From the NCBI GenBank assembly GCA_901472505.1, contig LR590468.1, positions 186,001 to 250,000 of the forward strand: DNA of 64,000 bases, read 5' to 3'. Below are positions 44,742 to 56,824 of this stretch, one piece after another; the stretch's first letter is position 1, and every line of letters starts with the position of its first letter. Made by a program: the position numbers and the translations under genes. The notes under the pieces were generated by a model. The model did not search any database, was not told where the DNA came from, and saw nothing but the letters and a program-made list of their open reading frames with translations. This DNA is from Proteus vulgaris. GTDB taxonomy: Bacteria > Pseudomonadota > Gammaproteobacteria > Enterobacterales > Enterobacteriaceae.

Positions 44742-45155
44742 TTACCAAGGAAGACCATGCGCTTCAATTTCTTTTTTAGGACAACGATCCATAACTACTC
44801 GTAATCCAGCTTTTTCTGCTAGCTCTTTGGCTTTTTCATTAATCACATCAATTTGTAACCATAACACTTTGGCATTAATCTCAATCGCTTCTTTTGCAAT
44901 GTCTAATGCAGCAGAAGATTGACGAAAAACATCAACCATATCAATAGCAACCGGAATATCTTTTAATGAGGTATAGCATTGTTGCCCTAACAATGTCTGT
45001 CCAGACATACCAGGATTTACAGGAATAACGTCATAACCTTGTTCCAATAAGAATTTCATGACTTTATAGCTTGGGCGATCTTCTTTGCTACTCGCACCAA
45101 CAAGCGCAATTGTTTTGACACTTCTTAAAATGTCATAAATGTCTGAGTCCACCAT
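44742..45155 (-). CDS. yccU: CoA-binding domain protein YccU
   Basis: This 137-residue Rossmann-type CoA-binding protein (same length as E. coli YccU) has IALVGASSKEDRPSYKVMKFL, VIPVNPG, and VMDRCPKKEIEAHGL. Role unknown. Single gene between hspQ and mgsA. Confidence 0.88.
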   Translation of the reverse strand: MVDSDIYDILRSVKTIALVGASSKEDRPSYKVMKFLLEQGYDVIPVNPGMSGQTLLGQQCYTSLKDIPVAIDMVDVFRQSSAALDIAKEAIEINAKVLWLQIDVINEKAKELAEKAGLRVVMDRCPKKEIEAHGLPW

Positions 45156-45291
45156 TTATATACTCCGTTCATCATGAAGATTGAAAATATTATGATACAT
45201 CATAGTATCTTGATCCGTTCATAGCTTGTAAGATAAAAAAAAGGTATTTTGACAACTGGAACAATAACTATATTTATTTTAAAGGTATCAA

Positions 45292-45750
45292 ATGGAACAA
45301 ATTGACCGCACGCTCTTAAAAGAAAAAAATATCGCGCTTGTTGCCCATGATCACTGTAAAAGCTCATTACTTGAATGGGTTCAAAATAATCGCGAACAAC
45401 TGTCTCTACACAAATTATTTGCGACAGGGACCACAGGAAATTTAATTAATCACCATACAGGCCTTCATGTTACTCAAATGCTAAGTGGCCCAATGGGCGG
45501 TGATCAACAAATAGGTGCAATGATCGCTGAAAAGAAAATCGATATTATGATTTTCTTTTGGGATCCATTGAACGCCGTTCCACACGATCCGGATGTTAAA
45601 GCTCTTCTACGCTTAGCCACCGTATGGAACATTCCGGTTGCCACCAATCGTGCAACTGCAAATTTTTTAATTTCATCACCTTTGTTCTCACAAGAAGCTA
45701 CAATTAAAATTCCTGATTACGACGGTTATTTAAAAGAAAGATTAAAATAA
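45292..45750 (+). CDS. mgsA: Methylglyoxal synthase
   Basis: This 152-residue enzyme turns dihydroxyacetone phosphate into methylglyoxal, a bypass of lower glycolysis under phosphate limitation. Visible residues: [16 protein letters not shown], the phosphate loop [21 protein letters not shown], and the catalytic Asp in [15 protein letters not shown]. Full length and intact. Confidence 0.95.
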   Translation: MEQIDRTLLKEKNIALVAHDHCKSSLLEWVQNNREQLSLHKLFATGTTGNLINHHTGLHVTQMLSGPMGGDQQIGAMIAEKKIDIMIFFWDPLNAVPHDPDVKALLRLATVWNIPVATNRATANFLISSPLFSQEATIKIPDYDGYLKERLK

Positions 45751-45752
45751 TC

Positions 45753-47803
45753 CTAAGGTTTCCGCTGTATAGGAACACCTTGAGATTTAACTCTGAGACA
45801 AAACAAGATGGTTGTTGTTTATTAAATAATAGCCATACTTGTTTTTTTGCTCTAGTTAAAGCGACATACATTAAACGCCTTTCTTCAGCATTAGGATAAT
45901 CTTCAACTTTTGGTAATAACGCTAATTCAATAATTGACTCTCTGGCTGGCGCAGGAAAAGCATCTTTGCCATCTTGTAAACCTAAAATGATAACGTAATC
46001 AGCTTGCTGCCCCTTTGAAGCATGAAAAGTCATAAATTCTAAATTTAATTTAGGCCAACGCGTTTTAGCTTTTTTTAATAATTCAGGTTTTAAATAGTGA
46101 TAACGAGCAAGTAAGAGGATTGTTTCATCTTCTTCAACGTAACCACTCATTTTATTTAATAGATTTTCAAGCTGATCGTCCGATAACAGAGCAACGGCTT
46201 TTTTATTACCTTTAACTAAACTATTTAGAGGCTTAGATAATTGCATCGGATTTTGCTGAATAAAACTATTGGCAACATCACCAATTGTGTCATTAAAACG
46301 ATAAGTCGTATCTAATGCACATACTGCACCTTCTCCAAAAGAATGATGAAAAGAAGTCGTTAATAATAATTCTGCACCACTAAAACGGTAAATAGCTTGC
46401 CAATCATCCCCCACAGCAAATAAAGATGTTTGTTTATTTTGCTGTTTTAATGCTGTTAATAATGATGCTCGAAGTGGCGAAATATCTTGAAATTCATCAA
46501 CAAGAATATGTTTCCATGGGCTAATAAAACGCCCTTTTTCAATAAGATTGATAGCTTGATGCAATAAACCCGAAAAATCTATCGCATCTTCTTCTTTTAA
46601 TGCCACTTTCCAAGCTTTTAATAAAGGAGATAGCAATTTTAAATATTTTTTAAATGCTTCTGTATATTCAGGTTGTACACTTTCAATTAGTGATTTTTGA
46701 CTACCTCCTTGCATTCTTAATAAACCAATCCAACGCTCTAATCTTACGGCAACTTGGTTCTCTACTTTTTTATCATGCCAAAATTCACCTTCTGGAATAT
46801 CCCAGCCAAGTTCTTGAGATAGGCATTCACGCCATCCCTTTGCTTGTGCTTTTTTCTGTTGACATTGATTTCGCCATTCGTCTAATAGTAATGTTCTTCT
46901 TTTTTCACTATTTATTTCAAGCTCACTAATTTTAGGTTGCTTTTTTGTTGCTTGCTGAATAATTGATAATGCTAATGCATGAAATGTTTTTGCCGTAATA
47001 TCGGCATGTAAACGTGCTGAAATACGTTCATTCATTTCTTGTGCTGCTTTACGTCCAAATGCCAATACCAAAATTTGCTCTGGTTGCGCTAAATTTCGGC
47101 GTAATAACCATCCTACTCTTGCCACTAATACAGATGTTTTACCGCTTCCCGCTCCCGCTAAAACTAAAATATTTTCTTCACCATTAATAACAGCGCGACA
47201 TTGTGATCCATTGAGAGGAGATGATTCAATGGTATTAAAAAATTCCGCATGCTCATTTAGCATTTGTGTTATCCACGCGGAATTTTCTTTATTAATAAGT
47301 AATTCACCTTGTTTTAGCCACTCTAAACATTGCTGATAGAGTGCTTGGCAATTATCAAATTGGGTAAGACGTTCAAGTGGAAGTGGAATAGCTGAGAAGC
47401 TTTCTTTGATAGATTGTTGAATTTCACTAAGGTTAGATTGCTTTATCCATTTATTTGATTGCGTCATTTCAGCAATATTATGGAGTTCCTTCTCAAGAAC
47501 TTGAGCACTTATTTCACTCATTTCTTGACTCCAATTTTGCCATGTATGATATAGATATCGATAAAATTGCTGAGTTTCCTCCCAGTCTGTTCCATGTAAT
47601 CGAACCACTTTATCTTCAGGCAATAAAAATTCTAATTCACCCCAGACAATCCCTTTTTTACAGTAAATATTAATCAATTCGTTAAAAGGAATTAAATACT
47701 GATGTTTCTCACCACTGACCTCAATACCCGCATTTAACAATTTGACTCTATTATAAGGATGCTGTGCTAAACGTTGTCCCATCGGAGTGGATTTCAGTTC
47801 CAT
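45753..47803 (-). pseudogene. helD: DNA helicase IV, frame broken at the last residues
   Basis: A superfamily I helicase of UvrD type: NGSQCRAVINGEENILVLAGAGSGKTSVLVAR (Walker A), LVDEFQDISPLRASL (Walker B), GDDWQAIYRFSGAE, TTYRFND, TFHASKGQQADYV, YVALTRAKKQVW. As read the tail overlaps mgsA. Adding one base at 45786-45788 gives LKSQGVPIQRKP and a stop at 45753, so the genes no longer overlap. The start at 47803 matches E. coli (MELKSTPMGQRLAQHP). The ~684-residue length is then normal. Confidence 0.9.
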
Positions 47804-47918
47804 ACGTAATTCCTGCAATAAATAACAAATAGTCTGTTGTTAAGCTCTTTTTAATCGGTGATAAACCCTATATTCTAAGAGGTAATTATCTTCATCTTGT
47901 TTATTTAAGGGCTTTTTT

Positions 47919-50087
47919 GTGTTCACTTTGCTAAATGGCGCCCGCCGATTTATCTATAATAGCCACTTTCTCTATTATATTCGCATAATAATCGCACTTA
48001 CAGGAACGACTTTGTTTCCTTGGGTTTTAGGTCAAGAGCCTAAATATACCATTCCGCTAACTTTAGGTGTGGTCGCAGCTGCATTAACTGACTTAGATGA
48101 TAGGCTTGTCGGACGCTTAAAAAATCTCGTCATTACATTATGCTGTTTTCTTCTTGCATCAGCATCAATAGGATTACTTTATCCCTATCCTATTTTGTTC
48201 TTTTTCGGTTTAGCCATTTCAACTTGGGGATTTATTTTATTAGGTGCGTTAGGGCAACGCTACGCGACCATTGCTTTTGGTGCATTACTCATCGCCATTT
48301 ACACTATGCTCGGTATGCCTATTTTCCCTGTTTGGTATGAACAACCTATTTTACTGTTATTAGGTGCTATTTGGTATAACTCGTTAACCTTGGTTGGTCA
48401 CTTATTGTTCCCTATTCGTCCAGTGCAAGACAATTTAACCCGGTGTTACCAGCAACTTGCAACTTATCTCGAAGCGAAAGCAACTTTATTTGATCCTGAT
48501 GTTGAAGATGACTATCAACATTCGCTTTATAGTTTAGCTATGGCCAATAGCCAGCTTATTGACACTATGAATCAAACTAAAGTCACATTATTAAGCCGAT
48601 TAAAAGGTGATAGAGGCCAACGTAGTAGCCGTTTTACACTGCATTACTATTTTGTCGCTCAAGATATTCATGAAAGAGCCAGTTCATCTCATGTCCAGTA
48701 TCAATTATTGAGTAATGAGTTACGTCACAGTGATGTACTTTTTCGTTTTCAACGTTTACTTTCTATGCAGGCACGAGCTTGTGAGCAAGTTGCACAATCA
48801 ATTCTTTGGCATAAAAAGTATCAGCATAATCCTGCACTTGAGCGTTCTATTAATTATTTAGAAAATGCTCTCAACCATTTAAAAAAGACAATCTCAGAAC
48901 CGCAATTAATGACACCTTTGAATAATTTATTACAAAATCTTCAAGGGATTGATGCACTTTTACGAAGTATTAGCACAGAACAGTATCAAATATCTCATGA
49001 TCAAAAAGAAGAAACGCAACTTTCTGATGATGGTTTAACCGGATGGCGAGATATCGCATTAAGAATAAAAGAGCATCTTACGCCTAAATCAGCACTTTTT
49101 AGACATGCGGTAAGAATGTCACTGGTGCTATGTATTGGTTATGCCATTATTCAATTTTTCCAATTAGACAGGGGATATTGGATATTATTAACCAGCTTAT
49201 TTGTTTGCCAACCCAACTACAATGCCACACGTAGGCGCTTAACATTACGCGTAAGTGGCACCATTATTGGTATTTTAATTGGTTTCCCTATTTTGTATTT
49301 TGTTCCCTCAATTGAAGGACAACTCGTCTTAATCGTTATCACTGGTACGCTCTTTTTTGCATTTCGAACAATACAATATGCGCATGCCACGCTATTTATT
49401 ACCTTATTAGTTTTATTAAGCTTCAATTTGCTCGGTGGAAGGTTATGATGTTGCTCTTCCTCGTATTATTGATACCTTAATAGGCTGTGCTATAGCATGG
49501 TTTGCTGTGAGCTTTATTTGGCCTGATTGGAAATTTCGTCAACTTCCAGTTGTTATTCAAAAAACAATGACAAATAACTGCTACTATCTTGATGCTATTC
49601 TTATTCAGTATTACCAAGGAAAAGATAATAGTTTAGGTTATCGAATTGCTCGCCGTAATGCTCATAGCAGTGATGGTGAACTTGCATCACTTATCTCAAA
49701 TATGTCCTCGGAGCCAAAAAGTTATCAAGCATCCCAAGAGGTCGCTTTCCAGTTACTCTGCTTGAATCATACCTTACTTAGTTATATTTCAGCACTGGGT
49801 GTTCATCGTTCTAAAATCGAAGATGAAACCGTACTTACGTTGCTTAACGATACAGTTTGTATATCGACTCTGCTTTACGCCGTAAAACACCACACGACGA
49901 AGCATTTAAACAATCTCATTTAAAATTAATTGAACAGATCAATTCACTACCGAATGCTGATGATGGACAAATTCAATTAGTTCTAACTCAAATTAGATTA
50001 TTGTTAGATTTACTACCACAAATCATTAACTGTATTCAAATGATTGAACAAGGCGAAGTAAATAACACACCTCAACTACAACATTAA
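47919..50087 (+). pseudogene. yccS: YccS-family inner-membrane protein, frame broken twice
   Basis: An FUSC/YccS-type protein with two membrane bundles (residues ~20-165 and ~400-540) separated by a cytoplasmic helical part. The frame is lost at GG 49437-49438 (correct reading LLGEGYDVALPRIIDT) and again near 49855-49862 (correct reading TLLNDTVCYIDSALRRKTPH). Joined length ~720 residues equals E. coli YccS. The function is unproven; relatives are aromatic acid exporters. A GTG start is likely. Confidence 0.85.
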
Positions 50088-50156
50088 TATGTAATTAACG
50101 TTATTTTCTCTAATTTCCATATGATATTAGAGAAAATAACTATTATTGATTTTATC

Positions 50157-50765
50157 TTATTGAAAAGATAACTCGTCATACCAATCCAATAATTCTGTTT
50201 TAAGCTGGTTGGGTAACACTGAACGATGACACCCTACTATTGCCCCAGCTAATGAAAGTAAAAGTTCACTATTTTTTAAATTATGATTGCGCATTAACTT
50301 TAAGTAACACGCTTTAGCTCCAATAAGCCGTAACTCCTCGACCTGATTAACACCAATTTGGCTTAGCCTTTTCTCTAAAATAACGCCTAAATTAGGTAAA
50401 TCTTTTATTCGACATGGTTTTTTTCGTTGGCCTAAATACTCTTGAATACTGTAGTGATATGACAAATCAATATATTGATCTAATTTTTTCTGATTTTCCC
50501 ATAAAGCATCCGTAATTTGATAATAACGTAATGTTATTGGTTTTCCTTTTTTTAGATAAATATAGGCTTCCATTTTCGTTGCTTTATAAAGCGTTTCCAA
50601 AAAATCACTTCCTTTTAGATAAAGCTCATTATCAGACGTAATAGCAAACATAACATTATCGATCATTAAGCTAACACCACCAAATTGCGACTTTATTGTT
50701 AACTCTCCATATTTCGCAATACGCGATAGCAAATGAGCCTTCCGTTGCTCAGGTAAAAATGACAT
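50157..50765 (-). CDS. sxy: TfoX/Sxy regulator
   Basis: This 202-residue protein has an N-terminal TfoX domain (FGGVSLMIDNVMFAITSDNELYLKG) and a C-terminal HhH-like domain (IKDLPNLGVILEKRLSQIGVNQVEEL). Sxy helps CRP switch on competence genes. It is convergent with yccS and divergent from sulA, as in enterobacteria. Confidence 0.9.
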   Translation of the reverse strand: MSFLPEQRKAHLLSRIAKYGELTIKSQFGGVSLMIDNVMFAITSDNELYLKGSDFLETLYKATKMEAYIYLKKGKPITLRYYQITDALWENQKKLDQYIDLSYHYSIQEYLGQRKKPCRIKDLPNLGVILEKRLSQIGVNQVEELRLIGAKACYLKLMRNHNLKNSELLLSLAGAIVGCHRSVLPNQLKTELLDWYDELSFQ

Positions 50766-50955
50766 TAAAACTCCGATACAAACTTTAGATTAAAAATTTA
50801 TCCTTGAATTCAAAAACATGCATAAAACATCACGAAAAAGACAATAAAGAATTTCCTTTTTATTGCCAACAGTTAGCGACTCAAAAATAGGAATTTACAT
50901 AAAATTTGAGAGGAACTTTCAAAAAATTGAGCTTGATTTAAGCGAAATTTAGAGA

Positions 50956-50975
50956 TACTGTATATTCATACAGTA
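50956..50975 (+). promoter_or_regulatory. LexA box before sulA
   Basis: TACTGTATATTCATACAGTA fits CTGT-N8-ACAG exactly and overlaps the likely -10 region. It shows SOS control of sulA. Confidence 0.92.
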
Positions 50976-50994
50976 CATATAGGCAGAGGTAAAC

Positions 50995-51547
50995 ATGAAA
51001 ATCTCAACATCATCTCCGACAAGACAAAAATACCATTCTCCAAGAGATCTCTAATGAGGTATTACCTCTATCTATCCCTTCAGCAAGGGGTACTTCTGAT
51101 AGTGATAATAAACAAGGCATGGTAAGTGAACTTCTCTACCAAAATCCTCTCGTCATTAATCATATTCTCTTGCCATTATTGAAACAGTATAGCCATGAAT
51201 CACGTTGGTTATTGTGGCTAAACCCACAACAAAAACTTAATCGCTCTTGGCTGAAAAATGCAGGATTACCACTTAATAAAATAATCCAATTAAATCATAT
51301 AAATATGATAAACACAGTTGATTTTATGGAAAAAGCATTAATGAGTGGTAATTACAGTGTCGTTCTCGGTTGGTTACCAGAAATATCGCCAGAAGAGATG
51401 AAAAGATTAGAATCTGCTGCCAGTAAAGGTAAAAGCTTAGGCCTTATTATGAGGCAGCAAATGAATACAAATATCCATTTAGAAAGTACTAATACATCTA
51501 AACGACATTTGAATTCCGTAAAAATTCATTCAATTCACTACCATTAG
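50995..51547 (+). pseudogene. sulA: Cell division inhibitor SulA, frame broken early
   Basis: The ATG at 50995 opens MKISTSSPTRQKYHS and then stops. Removing one C at 51040-51041 continues as QEISNEVLPLSIPSARGT and joins the frame that runs to 51547 (VSELLYQNPLVINHILLPLL, SRWLLWLNPQQKL, ISPEEMKRLESAASKGKSLGLIMR). SulA blocks FtsZ during SOS. The perfect LexA box and the fully preserved remainder suggest an indel error rather than loss. Confidence 0.85.
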
Positions 51548-51896
51548 TGAAATTTAAGAGTTTTCCTAATACTAAGGACCCCCTTGTATCATTTAAGATA
51601 AGTGAAAAGTATTTATAACCTAAATCATATAGTTACAATGAATTTAACAAAAATACAGAATCTTCCCCATTGTGGAATTAAGCAGATCTTTTTAAAATTT
51701 TAAGTCGAATTTTAAAGGATTACTTGTAACTTTTTAAGTTCATTGTAGACTTTATGTCGTTAAGGTTATGCTTTAAATCCCGTTTTTTGGGATCATCACT
51801 TGATGAAAGTATTGGATTCCTAACAATAATTTAACCAAGGGCAAATAATAAGGCTTAAAGCCAAATGCCTAACTTGGATGATAACGAGGCGTAAAA
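51548..51896. other. ompA promoter and leader
   Basis: Intergenic region between sulA and ompA; a long leader is typical of ompA, whose stability and control by small RNAs depend on it. TTAAGTTCATTG and TATGTC elements could form the promoter. No gene seen. Confidence 0.5.
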
Positions 51897-52988
51897 ATGA
51901 AAAAGACAGCTATCGCATTAGCAGTGGCAGTGGCAGCTTTCGCAACTGCAGCGCAAGCAGCTCCAAAAGACAATACCTGGTATACCGGTGGTAAATTAGG
52001 TTGGTCTCAATACCAAGGTACTAGCAACCATTTTGATGGTACTTCTATCGGTAATGGTAACACTCACCGTGATCAATTAGGTGCAGGTGCATTTGCTGGT
52101 TATCAGTACAACCAATACTTAGGTTTTGAACTGGGTTATGATTGGTTAGGTCGTATGACTTATAAAGGTTCATATGACAATGGTGCATTCCGTGCACAAG
52201 GTATCCAATTAACCACTAAATTAAGTTATCCAGTAATGGAAGACTTAGACGTTTATACTCGTTTAGGTGGTATGGTATGGCGTGCAGATTCTTCTGCAAC
52301 TAAAAACGCGACTTCATTATCTCCAAAACAAGAACGTTTCTCTAATAACGATACTGGCGTTTCTCCAGTATTTGCATTAGGTACTGAGTACGCGATCACT
52401 CCAAACATCGCTACCCGTGTTGAATATCAGTGGATCAACAACATCGGTGATAAAGGTACTCTGAATGCGCGTCCAGATAACGGCATGCTGAGTGTTGGTG
52501 TTGCTTACCGTTTCAACCAAGAAACGCCAGCACCAGTTGTAGCTCCAGCACCAGTTGTAGCTCCAGCGCCAGTTGTAGAGAACAAAACCTTTACTCTGCG
52601 TTCAGATGTTCTGTTCAACTTCAACAAATCTACGCTGAAAACTGAAGGTCAAGAAGCTCTGAATGGTCTGTACAATGAACTGGCTAACATCGACCCAACT
52701 CAAGGTCGTGTAGTTGTTATTGGTTATACTGACCGTATCGGTTCTCAAAACTACAACCTGCCTCTGTCAGAAAAACGTGCTCAATCTGTAGTTGATTACC
52801 TGGTATCTAAAGGTATCCCTGCAAACAGCATCTCTGCAGAAGGTCGTGGTAAAGAAAACCCAGTTACTGGCAACACATGTGACAACGTTAAAGCTCGTTC
52901 AGCTCTGATCGATTGCTTAGCGCCAGACCGTCGTGTTGAAATCGAAATCCAAGGTACAACTGAAGTTGTTGTTCAACCTGGTCAATAA
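51897..52988 (+). CDS. ompA: Outer membrane protein A
   Basis: This 363-residue protein has a signal peptide ([16 protein letters not shown], cleavage after AQA), an eight-strand beta-barrel ([13 protein letters not shown] to [10 protein letters not shown]), an Ala/Pro/Val hinge with APAPVV repeats, and a peptidoglycan-binding OmpA domain ([37 protein letters not shown]). One disulfide pair in [24 protein letters not shown]. Major structural porin, anchored to the wall. Codon use is biased to common codons, as expected for a highly expressed gene. Confidence 0.96.
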   Translation: MKKTAIALAVAVAAFATAAQAAPKDNTWYTGGKLGWSQYQGTSNHFDGTSIGNGNTHRDQLGAGAFAGYQYNQYLGFELGYDWLGRMTYKGSYDNGAFRAQGIQLTTKLSYPVMEDLDVYTRLGGMVWRADSSATKNATSLSPKQERFSNNDTGVSPVFALGTEYAITPNIATRVEYQWINNIGDKGTLNARPDNGMLSVGVAYRFNQETPAPVVAPAPVVAPAPVVENKTFTLRSDVLFNFNKSTLKTEGQEALNGLYNELANIDPTQGRVVVIGYTDRIGSQNYNLPLSEKRAQSVVDYLVSKGIPANSISAEGRGKENPVTGNTCDNVKARSALIDCLAPDRRVEIEIQGTTEVVVQPGQ

Positions 52989-53023
52989 TTCAGATAGTAG
53001 AATAATCTACTGTTGATGAATTC

Positions 53024-53049
53024 AAAACCCTGCCATTGGCAGGGTTTTT
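53024..53049 (+). terminator. ompA terminator
   Basis: AAAACCCTGCC pairs with GGCAGGGTTTT, then T. Confidence 0.9.
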
Positions 53050-53144
53050 CTTTATAGGAAGAAAAAATACCCAAAACGAAAATGGGTATGAAATATCACA
53101 AGATGAAGATGGGCCGTTAATGTATATAAAACAATAAATATTGA

Positions 53145-53606
53145 TTATTTATTTTTATCTCTTTCTAATAGCTCAATTAAGCCATCTTTTAAACTATGTA
53201 CTTTTAATGCGTATTGCTCTTTTCTTTCCGCATCTTCAATTAATTGCACTATCGTTTCTGATAATGTGATCCCTCGACGTTGTGATAAAGCGGATAAACG
53301 TTGCCAAACTTTAAACGTCAAATCTATCGATTTTTTACGTGTATGTTGGTGCTCTGCATTAAAATACCGCTTTCTACGAGCACGAATAGTTTGTTTCATC
53401 TTATTGGATAAATCAGGATTCATATGCAAATCTATCCATTCTAAAACTTTTAATGGTTGTGATTCGATAAGCAATAATTGTTCAATAACCTCATCAGCCG
53501 CGCTTTTTTCAATATAACGGGTAATTAACTCACCTTCACGGTGTTTTTTGACGAGATATGCCCATTTCCAGCCACATTCTAGATTTTCTAATTGTTGATA
53601 TTTCAT
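53145..53606 (-). CDS. matP: Macrodomain Ter protein MatP
   Basis: A protein of about 150 residues, the family length. It has a helical N-terminus ([19 protein letters not shown]), [21 protein letters not shown] and a ribbon-helix-helix (LAL-type [23 protein letters not shown]). MatP binds matS sites and organises the terminus region. The frame opens upstream at 53642; the ATG at 53606 matches E. coli. Confidence 0.93.
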   Translation of the reverse strand: MKYQQLENLECGWKWAYLVKKHREGELITRYIEKSAADEVIEQLLLIESQPLKVLEWIDLHMNPDLSNKMKQTIRARRKRYFNAEHQHTRKKSIDLTFKVWQRLSALSQRRGITLSETIVQLIEDAERKEQYALKVHSLKDGLIELLERDKNK

Positions 53607-53968
53607 ACAAATCCCCGTGACAACGTAACTATCCACTAGCATATCAACAATTTTACAAAAATACTGCCACTGAACCGAAATTTTTTGCCTATTTTATAAG
53701 CGAAGATATTTTGGATAATCTTTTTTATCAATTAATAACAAGCTTGATAAGGGATAGTTTTCTGAGCACGTTATGATAGAATCGAGCGTCGCTATAATAA
53801 AACCTAATAACTTATTTATTAGCTTATTGTTATAAGGTAATAGCGATACATATTCCCTGCCTATGCAGTTGATGACAGTTAAAGAACCGTCTTATTGCAG
53901 GATAGATACCCACTTATAGTGGTATCTAATAAATCACTTTTCACTAACCAATAATAAAAACGGTAACC
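53607..53968. other. Divergent promoter gap matP/lonH
   Basis: No gene. A possible CTGATAAG-type hairpin occurs near 53745; nothing else recognised. Confidence 0.4.
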
Positions 53969-55711
53969 TTGAAAAACAACGAATTAGAATGGCAGGCGTT
54001 ACGTCCTGATTACGCCTCCTACCAGACTTTCTTTCAAACAGCGTCTCAATTACCTGCATCTCTACTTCGTGAGGTTCAACCTCGCCTGTACGAAAGCCTA
54101 CAATGGCTAAATAATGCAGAACCCGGTCAATTTATGCTCTTAAAAGCTGATGATTCTAGCGCTTACTTTGATATGCTGACAGACACATTAACGCAAGCAG
54201 AGATCAAAACCTATCCGGTGATTGGTGCCTATCAAGCAGAATCAAATAAAATCTATTGGCAAGAAAATGTACAAGGTACATTTTCATCATCAGAATCTAT
54301 TACTTGTTGCCAGTGGATAGAACCCGAACAACTGTTTGGCTCTTTCTATCATCATAAAGATAATGTCACTGTCAGCCCAGGCCTATTACATAAAGTTAAT
54401 GGTGGAATTCTCGTTCTCTCCATTAAATCTTTATTAGCTCAACCATTGATGTGGTTCCGCTTGAAAAAAATGGTTGAATCGCAACGCTTTGAATGGCTTA
54501 TCTGGAATGATAACCAGTCATTACCTTTACCCATTGAAAGTATGCCACTCAATCTGCGAGTGATTTTAGTTGGCGATAGACTGAGCCTTGAAGAGCTTGA
54601 ATTTATGGAGCCTGAACTCAGTAGCACAGCTTTATATGGCGAATATGAATACGATATGTATTTAGAAGACGAAAAAGCACTTTCTCAATGGTGTAGCTTT
54701 GTAAATGCATTGTGCCAAAAATATCGCCTTCCTTCTTTATCAGCAGATGCTTGGGAAGTCTTATTAACACAAGCGGCAAGACAACATGAAGATCAATTGA
54801 TATTGAGCTTAGATTTAGAGTGGATCTTACGTCAACTCCGTTATGCCATACGTTTTAATCATGATGCTTATTTAAATGCAGATGCGCTAAAAAAAGCAGA
54901 AGAGAATCGCTTATGGCGACATAGTTATCTATTAGAACGTAGCCGTGATGAAATTTTACAAGATCAGGTAATGATACAAACAGAAGGTGAAGCTGTTGGC
55001 CAAATCAATGGGCTTTCTGTCTTAGACTACCCTGGTTATCCTGATTTAATTGGTGAACCAACACGTATAACTTGTGTCGCGCATATTGGTGATGGTGAGT
55101 TTACTGATGTTGAGCGTAAAGCGGAGCTTGGTGGCAATCTTCATGCTAAAGGAATGATGATCATGCAAGCTTACTTAAACTCAGAATTACGTTTGGACCA
55201 ACCACAACCATTTAGCACTTCTATTGTCTTTGAGCAATCTTATGGTGAAGTAGATGGTGATAGTGCCTCTCTCGCTGAACTGTGTGCATTAATTAGCACA
55301 CTTGCACTACAACCTATCGATCAGCAAATTGCAGTGACGGGTGCTGTTGATCAATTTGGTCAGGTTCAACCTATTGGTGGTGTAAACCAAAAAATCGAAG
55401 GGTTCTTTGATATTTGCCAGCAAAGAGGATTAACGGGATCACAAGGTGTGATTATTCCTCTCGCGAATATTCGCCATCTAGTGCTCAATGAAAGTGTTCA
55501 ACAAGCTGTCAAAGAAGAAAAATTTCATATTTGGCCTGTAACACATGTCGCTGAAGCTATAACATTACTGACTCGTCAGCCATATTATGAAGAACAATGT
55601 GAGCCAGAACAATCTGATGCACACTTGTTAGCTGTGATCCATGACCGCATAACACTCGCAAATAATCAAGATAGACCTAAATTGCCTTGGTTCTTACGTC
55701 TATTCAGATAA
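53969..55711 (+). CDS. lonH: Lon-like protease LonH (YcbZ)
   Basis: This 580-residue protein has an inactive-looking AAA-like N-terminal part and a Lon-type protease domain at the end. The catalytic Ser lies in VDGDSASLAELCALI and Lys in GAVDQFGQVQPIGGVNQKIEGFF. The start codon is TTG (53969) preceded by CGGTAACC, a weak site. It precedes fabA as in enterobacteria. Confidence 0.88.
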   Translation: MKNNELEWQALRPDYASYQTFFQTASQLPASLLREVQPRLYESLQWLNNAEPGQFMLLKADDSSAYFDMLTDTLTQAEIKTYPVIGAYQAESNKIYWQENVQGTFSSSESITCCQWIEPEQLFGSFYHHKDNVTVSPGLLHKVNGGILVLSIKSLLAQPLMWFRLKKMVESQRFEWLIWNDNQSLPLPIESMPLNLRVILVGDRLSLEELEFMEPELSSTALYGEYEYDMYLEDEKALSQWCSFVNALCQKYRLPSLSADAWEVLLTQAARQHEDQLILSLDLEWILRQLRYAIRFNHDAYLNADALKKAEENRLWRHSYLLERSRDEILQDQVMIQTEGEAVGQINGLSVLDYPGYPDLIGEPTRITCVAHIGDGEFTDVERKAELGGNLHAKGMMIMQAYLNSELRLDQPQPFSTSIVFEQSYGEVDGDSASLAELCALISTLALQPIDQQIAVTGAVDQFGQVQPIGGVNQKIEGFFDICQQRGLTGSQGVIIPLANIRHLVLNESVQQAVKEEKFHIWPVTHVAEAITLLTRQPYYEEQCEPEQSDAHLLAVIHDRITLANNQDRPKLPWFLRLFR

Positions 55712-55794
55712 TTCTGTTTCAAGTGATCGGAGTTGTTCAGCGTACAAGTGTAAGCTATTCTGTTGTCTTACACTTGATAAAGGCTATATAGACA

Positions 55795-56313
55795 ATGGTT
55801 GATAAACGCGAATCTTATTCTAAAGAAGACCTCATTGCTTCAGGCCGTGGTGAATTATTTGGCCAAGATGGCCCACCACTGCCGTCTGGTAATATGCTAA
55901 TGATGGATCGCATCATTAAAATGACTGAAGATGGCGGCACCCATAATAAAGGCTTTATCGAAGCAGAATTCGATATCAAGCCCGACTTATGGTTCTTTGA
56001 TTGTCATTTCGTCAATGATCCTGTGATGCCGGGTTGCTTAGGCCTTGATGCCATGTGGCAACTTGTTGGCTTCTATCTTGGCTGGCTTGGTGGTGAAGGA
56101 AAAGGCCGAGCTCTTGGTGTAGGTGAAGTTAAATTCACTGGGCAAATATTACCGACTGCCAAAAAAGTTACCTATAAAATTGATTTCAAACGTGTTATCA
56201 ATCGTAAACTGATTATGGGTATTGCCGACGGTGAAGTGTATGTTGATGGTAAGCTGATTTATGAAGCAAAAGATTTAAAAGTTGGCTTATTTAAAGATAC
56301 AACTGCATTCTAA
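55795..56313 (+). CDS. fabA: 3-hydroxydecanoyl-ACP dehydratase/isomerase
   Basis: This 172-residue enzyme makes the cis double bond of unsaturated fatty acids. It has the dehydratase hot-dog signature [23 protein letters not shown] (catalytic His and, 14 residues later, Asp). Length equals E. coli. Good fit along the whole chain. Confidence 0.96.
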   Translation: MVDKRESYSKEDLIASGRGELFGQDGPPLPSGNMLMMDRIIKMTEDGGTHNKGFIEAEFDIKPDLWFFDCHFVNDPVMPGCLGLDAMWQLVGFYLGWLGGEGKGRALGVGEVKFTGQILPTAKKVTYKIDFKRVINRKLIMGIADGEVYVDGKLIYEAKDLKVGLFKDTTAF

Positions 56314-56340
56314 AATCAATGCTTTCCAAAATTTATTATA

Positions 56341-56377
56341 AAAATACCGTGTAATATAAAATATACGGTATTTTTTT
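56341..56377 (+). terminator. fabA terminator
   Basis: AAATACCGT pairs with ACGGTATTT, followed by seven T. Confidence 0.85.
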
Positions 56378-56467
56378 ATCTGTGCTAATAACATATTTAT
56401 TTTCCTTATAAAAAAAGATTTAAAGAAAATAAACACAACCGAATAAAAAATAATGCCAATATAATGT

Positions 56468-56498
56468 AAAAAGGCTCGCAGAGTATGCAAGCCTTTTT
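56468..56498. terminator. Bidirectional hairpin between fabA and rmf
   Basis: AAAAAGGCT and AGCCTTTTT pair, with an inner GC extension. It may end rmf transcription on the minus strand. Confidence 0.6.
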
Positions 56499-56653
56499 GT
56501 ATTCAATTTATAACTACTGTTTGTTATTTATACTCAAATTGTCCTGTGTTCAATGTAAACACAGAAATATATAAATAACCCTTATTTTTTCGTCGGCAAA
56601 ATTTAGTGATTATATTTAATATCACTATTGTTTATTTCACTACGACGGGTTAT

Positions 56654-56824
56654 TTATTTTACCAGACTCGGGCGATCTTCCATGGCCTGTCGCCAGCCTC
56701 CCAGCCAATGTGAACGCGCATCAATCGCGAAATAGGGACAAAGTTCTTTTGAACGGCCTTGCATACCAGCTTGATAACCTTTCGATAATGCTCTAGCTAA
56801 ACGATCTCGTTTCTGTCTTTTCAT
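56654..56824 (-). CDS. rmf: Ribosome modulation factor
   Basis: This 56-residue protein matches RMF: MKRQKRDRLARALSKGYQAGMQGRSKELCPY, WLGGWRQAMEDR. It makes inactive 100S ribosome dimers in stationary phase. The frame extends to 56887, but the ATG at 56824 matches the family start. Confidence 0.95.
   Translation of the reverse strand: MKRQKRDRLARALSKGYQAGMQGRSKELCPYFAIDARSHWLGGWRQAMEDRPSLVK

Noticed and set aside
45704..45753. Apparent 50-base overlap of helD with mgsA
   Set aside because: It vanishes when the one-base frame break in helD is corrected.
52527..52584. Tandem repeats in ompA
   Set aside because: They encode the normal Ala-Pro-Val hinge of OmpA.
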